Assembly: GCF_022814725.1 (NCBI RefSeq)
Contig: NZ_CP093442.1
Coordinates: 248,001-312,000 of the forward strand
DNA: 64,000 nucleotides
Origin: Bdellovibrio reynosensis
GTDB taxonomy: Bacteria > Bdellovibrionota > Bdellovibrionia > Bdellovibrionales > Bdellovibrionaceae
Reading direction: 5' to 3'
The notes beneath the pieces were generated by a model. It had not been told where the DNA came from, did no database searches, and worked only from the letters and a program-made list of their open reading frames with translations. Shown here in pieces: positions 25,835 through 34,191 of this stretch. Numbering within the stretch: the first letter of the stretch is position 1; each line of letters starts with the position of its first letter. The position numbers were made by a program, and so were the translations under genes.

Positions 25835-27292
25835 TTAAATATTTTTAATTTCAAAGCTAAATCGAGCGCCGCGGGGCTCTTTGTTTTGTACTTTGAGTTT
25901 GGCACTATGTAGAACTGCAATTTTTTGTGCAATAGCTAGCCCTAGACCAAAGCCTTTAACACGGTTTTCCATGGTAGAGCCGCGGGAAAATCGTTCGAAG
26001 ATGAAAGGCAATTGATCCGCGGGAATTCCTGGACCGTTGTCTTCCACAATGAAGTACGTCGATTCTTTTCGCCACATTAAAATGAGACTGACTACTTCAT
26101 TATTCGGAGAATACTTGATCGCGTTTTCAATTTTGTTCACGCATAGATTGATAAGAAGATCATTGTCTCCACGTACAAATTTGCGATCATCATTGGTTTC
26201 ATTCACGATATCGAATTTTAATTTGATGTCCTTGGACTTCGCCAGTTTTTCACAACGTGAAAGCGCTTCAAAGATCACTTCATCAAAAGCAAGTTCTTGC
26301 AGATTTAAGGCGCCAATACCTGCGTCCACACGGGCTAGTAAAAGCATCTCTTGAACGATTTTTGATAAGCTGTCTACTTCCTGCAGGGCGCTTTTAATGA
26401 ATTGGTCCGTATTTTTATCTTCTGATTTTTGTAACAGCTCAAGTTCCCCGCGCATGATCGTCAGTGGAGTCAGAAGTTGGTGGGAAGCATCTGCAACGAA
26501 ACGTTCTTGGCTTTGAAAAGCTTGCTGAATACGATCCAGCATTTCATTTAAAGTTAAACTGAGTTTGCGAATTTCATCATTGGCATTGGGAACCGGCACG
26601 CGTTGGGAAAGTTCACTGGCTTTGATATTTTTAGCGATGTTGATCATTCTATTGACCGGATTTAATGCGCGGGCTGAAAGAAACAAGCCTCCGAACGTGG
26701 CAATCAGTAAGACCAGTGGAATCCCTACTTGCAACATCGTTAGGCGTTGGCTGATTTGCGTTTCAAGCAATGTCATGGGCACTGCAATTTGCAAAAGAAT
26801 CTGCGGTTTTGAAGCATTGTCGACAGGGAAAGAAATCAGACGATAAGAGTCAGCCTCAGCAGACGGGATATTGTGGATATGTTCCATCGTACGATAGGTG
26901 GCTTCTTCGCCAGCCCAGATGCGTTCAAAATCTTTTTTGTAGGGCGGGTTGAATTCACCGAAATTTCCAATGCGGGCTAGTACGGCGCCAGAGCTATGGC
27001 GTACTTGAATCAATGCTGTACCTAAAGGAAAGGGAAGGATTTTACCTTGATCTAATTGCAGTGGGGGGAAATTTAGATCCCCTTTAACGCCAATTTCAAT
27101 GCCTTCAGAAACGTCGACACAGTAATTGAATAAAGCATCATCGAAATCTTGTTGAAGAGTATCAATCATCGCTTGAAACATATACATGTTAAAAGCAATC
27201 ATCGTTGTTCCAAAGATAAGCAAAAAAATGAGCGACAGGCGCAGACGAATACTGATGCGAGAAATAAGATTAAAGATTTTCTCTAAGTACAT
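25835..27292 (-). CDS. Membrane sensor histidine kinase (OmpR-partner type)
   Basis: A 485-residue kinase: transmembrane segment at about 15-37, a 140-residue periplasmic sensor region, a second segment near 190-208, HAMP (ALNPVNRMINIAKNI), HisKA with FVADASHQLLTPLTIM and HATPase_c with NKIENAIKYSP, VEDNGPGIP and GFGLGLAIAQKI. It would sense an envelope signal and phosphorylate the regulator encoded just upstream. The genes overlap by 23 bases, so they are translationally linked. The HxxxT variant SHQLLTPL is standard for this class. Confidence 0.93.
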   Translation of the reverse strand: MYLEKIFNLISRISIRLRLSLIFLLIFGTTMIAFNMYMFQAMIDTLQQDFDDALFNYCVDVSEGIEIGVKGDLNFPPLQLDQGKILPFPLGTALIQVRHSSGAVLARIGNFGEFNPPYKKDFERIWAGEEATYRTMEHIHNIPSAEADSYRLISFPVDNASKPQILLQIAVPMTLLETQISQRLTMLQVGIPLVLLIATFGGLFLSARALNPVNRMINIAKNIKASELSQRVPVPNANDEIRKLSLTLNEMLDRIQQAFQSQERFVADASHQLLTPLTIMRGELELLQKSEDKNTDQFIKSALQEVDSLSKIVQEMLLLARVDAGIGALNLQELAFDEVIFEALSRCEKLAKSKDIKLKFDIVNETNDDRKFVRGDNDLLINLCVNKIENAIKYSPNNEVVSLILMWRKESTYFIVEDNGPGIPADQLPFIFERFSRGSTMENRVKGFGLGLAIAQKIAVLHSAKLKVQNKEPRGARFSFEIKNI

Positions 27293-27953
27293 AGCCTGTT
27301 CCGACGACAGTATGGATCAATCGTTTGCTAAACGGAGCATCGATCTTTTTACGAAGCAAGTTGATGTACACGTCAATGACGTTGCTTTCAGAATCAAAGT
27401 TAATATCCCACACATGCTCTGCAATCGAAACGCGACCCAAAGGGCGCTCGGGATTGCGCATGAAATATTCTAACAAAGCAAACTCTTTGGTGGTCAGAGT
27501 GATCTCTTGCCCCAGTCGACGGGCTTTGCGGTGAATCAGGTCTAATTCAAGTTCTGCATATTTTAAAAGGTTATTACCGATGCCACTGACCGGACTTTTA
27601 CGGCGCAGCAGTGCGCGCACACGGGCGTGAAGTTCATCAAAGGAATAGGGCTTCGTCAAATAATCATCAGCACCCGCATCAAGGCCATTCACTTTGTCTT
27701 TGGTGGTTGATAAGGCCGTCAGCATCATGATCGGACCTTCATATCCATCACTGCGAATGTGGCGAGCTGTATCGATGCCACTTTGATCCGGCAGCATCAC
27801 ATCAAGGATGACTAAATCATAATCGCCTTGGGCCATGTACGATTCAGCCGCGCCGCCGCTTTCAGCAATGTCCACAGCATAACCGACTTCGTTTAAGCCT
27901 TTTTTTAGAAAGTTCGCCATTTTGACTTGGTCTTCAACGACTAAAATTCTCAC
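27270..27953 (-). CDS. OmpR-family response regulator
   Basis: A 227-residue regulator: receiver domain with acidic pocket VVEDQ, phospho-Asp in LVILDVMLPDQSG and Lys in DDYLTKPYSF, then a winged-helix DNA-binding domain with LTTKEFALLEYFMRNPERPL and VIDVYINLLRKKID. It overlaps the LTA-synthase-like gene by 4 bases and the kinase gene by 23. All three form one operon, so the regulator probably controls the envelope enzyme gene it is cotranscribed with, as PmrA does with eptA in enterics (known parallel; target here inferred). Confidence 0.93.
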   Translation of the reverse strand: MRILVVEDQVKMANFLKKGLNEVGYAVDIAESGGAAESYMAQGDYDLVILDVMLPDQSGIDTARHIRSDGYEGPIMMLTALSTTKDKVNGLDAGADDYLTKPYSFDELHARVRALLRRKSPVSGIGNNLLKYAELELDLIHRKARRLGQEITLTTKEFALLEYFMRNPERPLGRVSIAEHVWDINFDSESNVIDVYINLLRKKIDAPFSKRLIHTVVGTGYVLRENL

Positions 27954-30046
27954 GGGGTCCTCGCCATGGATTCTTTTTCTTTCATGAAATAATAATCCAG
28001 CACACCCATCAAGGATTTATATCGGACAGACAACTTTTCTTGATGTTCATTCGATGTTCCAGGAATCAATCGTTCAAAGGGGCCTTCCCACGCAAAGTAC
28101 TTATCATTGATCTTTTTGCCAGCAGCTAAAAGTCCGCCACTGCGATCCACGATTAAGTTAGAGGCGTTCACAGCAAAGTCGGGAGTTTGCGAAAATAAAT
28201 TGCGACCCACAGAATGGTATTCTTTATCAGAAAGAGCGAGTTCGTAAAGAGTGGGCGCTATATCAGCCTGGGAGCCGAAACTTTTTGGATCTAATTTTTT
28301 GCGAACGGCCGCCGGTGTATAAAGATAGAAAGGCACGGAGCCTTTTTGCATGAGTTCTTGTTCAGGAAAGTTGACGAGCCAAAAAGAGTGATCGCCCGTA
28401 ACCGCTAAGATCACCTTGTCTTTTAACGGAGAGTTTTTAATTTTCGTGATGAACTGTGCAAGTTTGTCTGAAGAATAGCGATAAGTGGCAAAGCGTTTTG
28501 CGGCAAGCTCTTTATCGACAATCAATCGGCCCGAAAGTTCTTCTGGAACTTTTAATTGCGGTCCTTGATAGCCAAAAGGGAGTTGATAGGGCGGATGGTT
28601 GGTGGTGGTCATTGCTAGTAGAAACTGGGGCTGTTGGGCTTCACCCAAGGTTTTTAGCATGTAGTTAAAGACGTCTTCGTCGTAAACGCCCCAGTCGTGT
28701 TTGTCCTTAAGGCCGCCCATGGCTTCGGTGATTTCAGTTTCACCTTCAACAGTGTCAAAGTTTTGAATGAAGGCGAATTTGTTGATTTCTCTCCAGCCAG
28801 GGTTGCCGCCATAAATGAAGCGCGCCTTGTAGCCGGATTCTTTAAATGTGCGCGCAGGACTGGAACGGAAAGGCACCTGTAAATATTCACTTTCCGTCAG
28901 GAACTCGCTGACCGGGCGCTGTGGGGATCCAATCATCAAGCAGCTTAAGCTTCCGATTGTTGCGTTTGAGCTAGAAAGGAAATTGGTAATGTAGGTGTCT
29001 TCGTTAAGATGTTGTTTAAATCCACCCAGCAAATCAAAATCGACTGAATTATATTTAAACCAGTAAGCACCCATGGATTCCATCACAAGCAGAATGACGT
29101 GCGGACGGGTTTTTTCAGCCCATTCATTTTTTGCTGTCCTTTTTTGCAAAAGTTCTAAAGGATCGGCAGGGACAAATTCTAGCGGAACTTGAAAATAATC
29201 TGAGAAAGCCTGGCGATGGTTTTCACCGTATCCATAGTGGCGAAGATTGCTATCCCATTTGGAAGTTTGCAAAGACTTTAACTCTATGGCTCGGGCGAAC
29301 GCGCGAATTCCGTTAAAGCTTAAATGATTTACGAAAATACTTTTTGAAATACCCGTGTCCATTTCACTTAAAGGAAATAAAGCTAAACTGCCGCGAGCAC
29401 CAACACCATTAAGAACAAAAGCGATAAAGAAAAATAGAACGAAGGCGGGATAAGATATTTTTTTTAGTTTTAGTGGCAGCCATTCGTTTTTTTGCTGGAA
29501 GTGAATTCTTAAACCTTTTCCTAAAAGGTAAGTGAAAACACCCAGCCCAAGAAAAATCCAAATAATAGGGTAGTTGCGCCACATGGTTTTAATCAAAGCC
29601 CATGTGTCATCATTGATGAACCCAAAGATCAGAACATTGATGCGATCTTGATAGAAGCTATAAAACCCTAGATCTACCGCCGACACGAAGGTCACGATGA
29701 AAAGCATCATTAAATAATAGGGAATTAAAAAACGCGCGAAGTTTTTAAAAATCGGAGTGATCGCGATTTCAAAAAGACGAGTAAAAGAAAAAAGCGAAGC
29801 GATCAGAAGTATGAGGAGTGGGATCGCGTTTACATAAAATAAAACGGTGCTATCAAAGCGGGCCCCTAAAATAAAGGCACGCAGAACATCGATTTTTAAA
29901 TTTGAAAGTTCAGAAGATTTACCGAAGGAAATAAGGAAAGCCAGGCGCCACAGGAAACCAAGAAAGATAAAAAACGCATTCAACGCAAGGATGCGTTTAA
30001 AGTAAAGCCAACATTGATTCAGCCATTGGGCTCGGTTTGATTCCAT
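27950..30046 (-). CDS. LTA-synthase-family membrane phosphotransferase/sulfatase
   Basis: A 698-residue protein with five N-terminal membrane helices (about residues 20-210) and a large periplasmic alkaline-phosphatase-superfamily domain. The nucleophile region is VILLVMESMG...SSNATIGSLSCLM, with Thr in NATIGS, and the metal site is VTGDHSFW. In Gram-positives this family polymerises glycerol phosphate; in Gram-negatives relatives (OpgB, EptA, CvfB-type) add phosphoglycerol or phosphoethanolamine to glycans or lipid A. It is the first gene of an operon with a two-component system. The substrate is unknown. Confidence 0.88.
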   Translation of the reverse strand: MESNRAQWLNQCWLYFKRILALNAFFIFLGFLWRLAFLISFGKSSELSNLKIDVLRAFILGARFDSTVLFYVNAIPLLILLIASLFSFTRLFEIAITPIFKNFARFLIPYYLMMLFIVTFVSAVDLGFYSFYQDRINVLIFGFINDDTWALIKTMWRNYPIIWIFLGLGVFTYLLGKGLRIHFQQKNEWLPLKLKKISYPAFVLFFFIAFVLNGVGARGSLALFPLSEMDTGISKSIFVNHLSFNGIRAFARAIELKSLQTSKWDSNLRHYGYGENHRQAFSDYFQVPLEFVPADPLELLQKRTAKNEWAEKTRPHVILLVMESMGAYWFKYNSVDFDLLGGFKQHLNEDTYITNFLSSSNATIGSLSCLMIGSPQRPVSEFLTESEYLQVPFRSSPARTFKESGYKARFIYGGNPGWREINKFAFIQNFDTVEGETEITEAMGGLKDKHDWGVYDEDVFNYMLKTLGEAQQPQFLLAMTTTNHPPYQLPFGYQGPQLKVPEELSGRLIVDKELAAKRFATYRYSSDKLAQFITKIKNSPLKDKVILAVTGDHSFWLVNFPEQELMQKGSVPFYLYTPAAVRKKLDPKSFGSQADIAPTLYELALSDKEYHSVGRNLFSQTPDFAVNASNLIVDRSGGLLAAGKKINDKYFAWEGPFERLIPGTSNEHQEKLSVRYKSLMGVLDYYFMKEKESMARTP

Positions 30047-30080
30047 GAGAGGCTGAAAATCTCACGAATTGAGCCCGACC

Positions 30081-30494
30081 TCAATCTGGAATTTTGCCGT
30101 AGTCCCACATCTTATTGGGATCATCAGGGACGACGATGCCTCCGCCGCCTTCTTTTTTCTCGACCTTTTTGATGTGTTTATCAGCGTTCACTGTCACGGA
30201 AACAGAAGGACCTTTGGGTTTTTTACTGGATTCTAGAAGCTTCAAAAGCTTGGCATACTGCTCCGTAGAGCGCAAAAGCATATAGCCACCTTTGACTTTG
30301 CTAGTGCCTTCAAAAAAGACCTCTACTCCGTCGCTTTCTTCCCGCACAACCTTGACCTTAGCAGTAAAGCTTTGCGACTTGTCCTGGGTTTCCCCAGAGT
30401 CTTCCTTTTCAAAAAGATCCGTATTGTAGGATTTTGCCTGGGCATGGGCTTGTGCATCACCCATAAGCAAGAGTACCATTAATAAGTGCAGCAT
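30081..30494 (-). CDS. Small exported hypothetical protein
   Basis: A 137-residue protein with a signal peptide ending near AHAQA (about residue 19). The mature part is charged, with a beta-prone middle (AKVKVVREESDGVEVFFEG), a helix with YAKLLKLLESSKK, and a C-terminus with VEKKEGGGGIVVPDDP. No family is recognised. It lies 34 bases upstream of the LTA-synthase-like gene on the same strand and may be the first gene of that operon, which would suggest an envelope role. Confidence 0.65.
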   Translation of the reverse strand: MLHLLMVLLLMGDAQAHAQAKSYNTDLFEKEDSGETQDKSQSFTAKVKVVREESDGVEVFFEGTSKVKGGYMLLRSTEQYAKLLKLLESSKKPKGPSVSVTVNADKHIKKVEKKEGGGGIVVPDDPNKMWDYGKIPD

Positions 30495-30588
30495 TATGAT
30501 GCCCCCTGAATACTAATATAATGCACGGGCTTCTATTGCCATGCAATAGGGTCTATAGTAGGTTTTTGGGCATTAAGAGGGAGATCAC

Positions 30589-30828
30589 ATGAATCTTGGG
30601 TGGACAGAAATTTTATTGATCGGCGGTATCGCTTTATTACTTTTTGGACCAACAAAACTTCCCGGTTTGGGACGTTCTATGGGTGAAGCAATCCGCGGCT
30701 TTAAAAAAGGTCTCAGCGATGACTCTTCAAACGAGCGCGAAGTAAACCAACAGATCTCTCAGAATAAACAACAACCAATGAACCAAGAACAAACTCAAAC
30801 AGAAAAAGACACAAACAAACAGTCATAG
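30589..30828 (+). CDS. tatA: Sec-independent translocase protein TatA
   Basis: A 79-residue TatA: N-terminal membrane helix WTEILLIGGIALLLFGPTKL, the FGPTKLPGLGR hinge with the conserved Phe-Gly, an amphipathic helix (SMGEAIRGFKKGL) and a Gln/Asn-rich cytoplasmic tail. TatA forms the pore that exports folded Tat substrates. Two predicted substrates lie in this window (47242 and 56539). tatB and tatC are not adjacent. A GAGGGAGA site precedes the ATG and a strong terminator follows the gene. Confidence 0.93.
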   Translation: MNLGWTEILLIGGIALLLFGPTKLPGLGRSMGEAIRGFKKGLSDDSSNEREVNQQISQNKQQPMNQEQTQTEKDTNKQS

Positions 30829-30851
30829 TCTTTTGAAAAAAGTTTGTTACT

Positions 30852-30888
30852 AAAAGAGGCTTTTCCAGGAATGGAAGCCTCTTTTTTA
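30852..30888 (+). terminator. Intrinsic terminator after tatA
   Basis: AAAAGAGGCTT at 30852-30862 pairs with AAGCCTCTTTT at 30875-30885, with a run of six T from 30882. It ends the tatA transcript. Confidence 0.85.
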
Positions 30889-31069
30889 TTTTCAAAACTG
30901 CCTTGCTCATCACTCCAACGATTAAAGTTTCCTCATGCTATTTCTCGCATCAAGGATGGCCCCACTGATCGTTTGTTTACTCACAGTGTTATCTATTTGA
31001 AAAAGAAAATTTTCATCGCAATATAGACCGTTAGCAAAAAATGAAAACAACCTTTAAGGGGAGACAGCA

Positions 31070-31771
31070 ATGAATAAGTTAGTAGTTGGTGGTTTAGTAG
31101 TTGCAGCTTTGGGCTTCACTACAGCATGCCAAAAGAAAGTTAAGCTCGACACAGACATGAAAAAAGCGAGCTACGCTATCGGCCAACAAATCGGCGGCAA
31201 CTTGAAACAGCAAAACATCGATTTCGATGCTGATGCTTTAGCTCAGGCATTGAAAGACGCTTCTGCTGGCAAAAACGAAATGTCTAAAGAAGACATGCAA
31301 GCAGCTATGATGAAACTTCAAGAAATGGCGATGAAAAAACAACAAGAAGCAGCTGATACAAATGCTAAAGCTGGTAAAGACTTCCTAGAGAAGAACAAAT
31401 CAGCAGCTAACGTAAAAACAACAGCTTCTGGTCTTCAATACATCGTTGAAAAAGAAGGCACTGGCGCTTCTCCTAAAAAAGAAGACGTAGTAAAGGTTCA
31501 CTACAAAGGAACTTTGACTAACGGTGAACAATTCGATTCTTCGTACGACCGTGGTCAACCTGCTGAATTCCCAGTTGGTGGCGTAATCCCAGGTTGGACA
31601 GAAGCTCTTCAATTGATGAAAGTTGGCGGCAAATCTAAACTTTTCATCCCACCAGAACTTGCTTACGGTCCATCAGGTCGTCCTGGTATTCCACCGAATT
31701 CAGTTCTTGTTTTCGAAGTTGAACTTATCGACATCGTAAAACAACAAGCTGCTGCTAAAAAAACTAAGTAA
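31070..31771 (+). CDS. FKBP-type peptidyl-prolyl isomerase, lipoprotein (Mip-like)
   Basis: A 233-residue Mip/FkpA-like isomerase. Lipobox TTAC gives a lipidated Cys at residue 20. Residues 30-110 are the helical dimerisation region (ASYAIGQQIGGNLKQQ), rich in Met, Gln and Lys. The FKBP domain fills the C-terminal 110 residues: VKVHYKGTLTNGEQFDSSYDRG, VIPGWTEALQLMKVGGKSK and FIPPELAYG. It assists folding of envelope proteins. The stop overlaps the pdxH start by one base (TAATG), so the two are cotranscribed. Confidence 0.93.
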   Translation: MNKLVVGGLVVAALGFTTACQKKVKLDTDMKKASYAIGQQIGGNLKQQNIDFDADALAQALKDASAGKNEMSKEDMQAAMMKLQEMAMKKQQEAADTNAKAGKDFLEKNKSAANVKTTASGLQYIVEKEGTGASPKKEDVVKVHYKGTLTNGEQFDSSYDRGQPAEFPVGGVIPGWTEALQLMKVGGKSKLFIPPELAYGPSGRPGIPPNSVLVFEVELIDIVKQQAAAKKTK

Positions 31772-32361
31772 TGTTCGATACAAACTTAGATCCTTTTCTG
31801 CATTTTGACCGTTTGATGAAACAAGCGGTCGCAAAGCAAATCCCCGAAGCCAACGCCATGTCGTTGGCGACGGTGGATGAAAAGGGCGTGCCCTCCGTAA
31901 GAATCGTCTATCTAAAAGACGTGTCACAGGAGGGTTTTGTTTTTTTTGGAAACTACGATAGCCACAAAGGGAAAGACATTCTTGCCAATCCAAACGTGTG
32001 CTTAAATTTCCACTGGCCAGAAATCTGGCATCAAATCCGTATCACCGGCAAAGCAGAAAAAATTTCGGCAGCTGAAAGCGATGCGTACTTCGCAACGCGC
32101 GCAAGACTAAGTCAAATCGGAGCCTGGGCTTCGAATCAAAGTGCCGTGATCAAAGACCACGATCACCTCACTCGCAGAGTGCTAGAGTTCGAAAAACAAT
32201 TCGACGGCCAAGCAGTCCCACGCCCACCTAACTGGGGCGGCTGGAGAGTAAAACCCACAGAAATCGAATTCTGGTTCGGCCTTACCGGCAGACTCCACGA
32301 GCGCTACATCTATTCCCGCGCCGCCGACGGCTCGTGGAAAACCTTCATGCGCTCTCCATAG
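31771..32361 (+). CDS. pdxH: Pyridoxamine 5'-phosphate oxidase
   Basis: A 196-residue FMN enzyme that oxidises pyridoxamine or pyridoxine 5'-phosphate to pyridoxal 5'-phosphate. Motifs: NAMSLATVDEKGVPSVRIV, FFGNYDSHKGKDI, VRITGKAEKIS in the form QIRITGKAEKIS, and the C-terminal signature WGGWRVKPTEIEFWFG with RLHERYIY. The length is normal for the family (about 200). It has no own ribosome-binding gap because its ATG overlaps the FKBP stop. A 424-base repeat-filled region follows. Confidence 0.93.
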   Translation: MFDTNLDPFLHFDRLMKQAVAKQIPEANAMSLATVDEKGVPSVRIVYLKDVSQEGFVFFGNYDSHKGKDILANPNVCLNFHWPEIWHQIRITGKAEKISAAESDAYFATRARLSQIGAWASNQSAVIKDHDHLTRRVLEFEKQFDGQAVPRPPNWGGWRVKPTEIEFWFGLTGRLHERYIYSRAADGSWKTFMRSP

Positions 32362-32376
32362 TCGAGAGTCCTCGGT

Positions 32377-32560
32377 TCTTCAAATTGCCTTCTAAGCTTA
32401 GGGTATTTCGCTCAACTGTCTCAGACAGTCCTCGCGCATTTCAGTCTTTGTTAGGCGCCGATTTCGGTTCTTTGTTTTCTAATTGCTAGATTGATTTTTC
32501 TTGGCGCTGCGGAACTCGCATTTGAACGAAATACCCTAAGCTTAGAAGGCAATTTGAAGA
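32377..32560. repeat. Long inverted repeat, 34-bp perfect arms
   Basis: The 34 bases at 32377-32410 are exactly the reverse complement of 32527-32560, and after one mismatch the pairing continues to 32415/32522 (38 of 39 pairs). The arms contain a CTAAGCTTAG palindrome. The loop of about 106 bases holds a further palindrome (CTGTCT-C-AGACAG, 32416-32428). It begins 16 bases after the pdxH stop. No coding sequence is seen inside. It could be a small mobile (MITE-like) element, a structured RNA or a recombination site. No T-run follows, so it is not a simple terminator. Confidence 0.8.
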
Positions 32561-32577
32561 CGACGTTCCCGTTTTGG

Positions 32578-32787
32578 AGGTGCCTGCTTCTTTTTTGGGT
32601 CTACAATGCGTTATCGATCCCAGGAAAACCGGGAATGATAGTTGGTTGAACTTTGGACGGATTTCCTAAAGGTGCCTGCTTCTTTTTACGGTTGCGGCGT
32701 GCCAAGAGGTGCCTGCTTGTTTTTTACGTCTACGTTGCGTTAGCGATTCGGTGATGCGGTGTAGACGTAAAAAAGAACCAGGCACCT
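32578..32787. repeat. Cluster of AGGTGCCTGCTT repeats with one inverted copy
   Basis: Units beginning AGGTGCCTG(C/G)TT and followed by a T-run start at 32578, 32670 and 32707; a fourth, inverted, occupies 32761-32787. Units one and three share a further tail (TCTAC..TGCGTTA.CGAT). The third and fourth form a 27-bp stem with two mismatches around a 27-base loop. The inverted unit reaches into the stop codon of the GNAT gene. With the 34-bp inverted repeat before it, this fills the only gene-free stretch over 300 bases in the window. Confidence 0.75.
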
Positions 32788-33343
32788 ATTTGGTTTTTGC
32801 GTAGATTTCTATGTCTTGCCAGCGGTTGTTTACTTTTAGGCGTTTTTTGCTTAGGCCCTCTTTTTTTAAGCCGATGGCTAGAGCTGTCTTGATGGATTTT
32901 TTGTTTTTTGGTGCGATGCCGGCTTCTACTCTGTGTAGATCTAGGTTTTTAAATGCGATTTGCATGGCGGCTTTGCAGGCTTCTTGGGCGTAGCCGTTTC
33001 CCCAATAGGGGTTGAAGATTCTGTAGCCTAGGTAGGCGTTTTGAAAAATGCCTCGGCTGATGTCCATTAACTTTACTGTTCCGATCAGAACGCCATCGTC
33101 TTTTCTGAAGATGCCGAAGTCATAGAAGTGGTCTTTCAGGCGATTTTGTTTTTCGAATTTTAAATGCTCTTTGAATTTTTGTTTTGTTAGCTCTGAATCA
33201 TCCCATGCAGTTTCGTCCCATTCGTTTTGTGGGGGGTGCATGTTGGAATAAGCTTGGGCCCAGTTTTCGTAATCGAATGACTCTAAAGGGCGAATGATCA
33301 GGCGTTTTGTTTCTTTATAAAGAGGCAGAATGATAGATTTCAT
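32786..33343 (-). CDS. GNAT-family acetyltransferase (RimJ/RimL type)
   Basis: A 185-residue N-acetyltransferase. The opening TKRLIIRPLESFDYENWAQA and the acetyl-CoA segment AYLGYRIFNPYWGNGYAQEA followed by ALDLHRVEAGIAPKNKKS (as NLDLHRVEAGI) are those of the RimJ/RimL subgroup, which acetylates ribosomal proteins or small amines. Its start overlaps the end of the PEGA-like gene by 29 bases in another frame, so the two are linked. The substrate is unknown. Its stop codon abuts a dispersed repeat. Confidence 0.85.
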   Translation of the reverse strand: MKSIILPLYKETKRLIIRPLESFDYENWAQAYSNMHPPQNEWDETAWDDSELTKQKFKEHLKFEKQNRLKDHFYDFGIFRKDDGVLIGTVKLMDISRGIFQNAYLGYRIFNPYWGNGYAQEACKAAMQIAFKNLDLHRVEAGIAPKNKKSIKTALAIGLKKEGLSKKRLKVNNRWQDIEIYAKTK

Positions 33344-33626
33344 TGCTGATAAGTCTAAGAGGGATGCGCTCTAAGTTGCAATGATAATAGGTCAAATTGT
33401 GGAAGCTGCGGATGTAGGCTTCATGATCTTTGTGGCCGACTAATTTGATCGTAACTTTAACTTCCTTGCCTTTAGGAATATTGACGGCTTTTGGGGTTAA
33501 GAATTCGGTTTTATGATCATCTAACCAAATCTCTGCACCCTCTTGTTCAGAAACAATCATGCACAGGCATGAGCGCGAACGGGGCTGTGGGAGCAGTAAA
33601 TCTCTTAATGTTTTAAACCAAGTCAT
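33315..33626 (-). CDS. Small PEGA-domain-like protein
   Basis: A 103-residue protein. After an Arg-rich N-terminus (LLLPQPRSRSCLCM) the stretch GAEIWLDDHKTEFLTPKAV, then PKGKEVKVTIKLVGHKDHEA and a last strand IPLRLI, follows the PEGA pattern, a small beta domain found on surface and envelope proteins. No signal peptide is obvious, so its location is uncertain. The gene overlaps the GNAT gene by 29 bases. Function unknown. Confidence 0.6.
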   Translation of the reverse strand: MTWFKTLRDLLLPQPRSRSCLCMIVSEQEGAEIWLDDHKTEFLTPKAVNIPKGKEVKVTIKLVGHKDHEAYIRSFHNLTYYHCNLERIPLRLISNEIYHSASL

Positions 33627-33753
33627 TATGTGCCTCCCTTCAAAGTGGTTAGGGATTTAGCACACCTTTATTCAAAAATTCTAGGGATTTCAATAAAAAC
33701 TAGACTCAGGAAAAACCTGTAATCTTGTGTAACTACTTCGCCACAGTCGACGC

Positions 33754-34143
33754 TTATTGCAAGGCGTGAGGAGCGATCAAATAAAATTCTGGGATTTCGA
33801 CGCTAAAACTTTCGCCACTTTCGCCTAAAAAATAATAATGTCCGCGCATGCTTCCGGTGGAGGCGTTTAACGGACAAGCGCTGTCGTATTCAAAGGTTTG
33901 ACCGGGTTGGATTTTCGGTTGAACCCCGACGACCCCAGGGCCACGGACTTCTTCTTTGTGACCAAGTGAGTCAGTGATGGTCCAATGACGGCTCATCAAC
34001 TGCGCAGGAGCAGAGCCTTTATTAGTGATCGCAATTTTATACGCAAAAAAGTGATAACCCTGATCTGGCTTAGATTCCGAAGGAATGTAAACCACTTTCG
34101 CGCTGACTTGGATATCGGGAGTTGTCTCTTTTTGTGTTGCCAT
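33754..34143 (-). CDS. apaG: ApaG-domain protein
   Basis: A 129-residue ApaG, a fibronectin-III-like beta-sandwich protein. The family blocks are readable: FFAYKIAITNKGSAPAQLMS, RHWTITDSLGHKEEVRGPGV, VGVQPKIQPGQTFEYDSACP and GSMRGHYYFLGESGE. ApaG is linked to Co/Mg resistance and Ap4A metabolism in enterics, but its biochemical role is unclear. A TTG three codons upstream is possible; the ATG at 34143 is preferred. It lies 48 bases after the nuclease/phosphatase-family gene. Confidence 0.9.
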   Translation of the reverse strand: MATQKETTPDIQVSAKVVYIPSESKPDQGYHFFAYKIAITNKGSAPAQLMSRHWTITDSLGHKEEVRGPGVVGVQPKIQPGQTFEYDSACPLNASTGSMRGHYYFLGESGESFSVEIPEFYLIAPHALQ

Positions 34144-34191
34144 CTTTGACAAAGAATAAATTTGTCTAATGGAAAGGTCAACGTGATCGAA

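Noticed and set aside
32362-32785. Insertion sequence
   Set aside because: Inverted arms exist, but there is no transposase frame within or beside them.
32578-32787. Possible CRISPR array
   Set aside because: Units differ in length and spacing, one is inverted, there are no uniform spacers and no cas genes.
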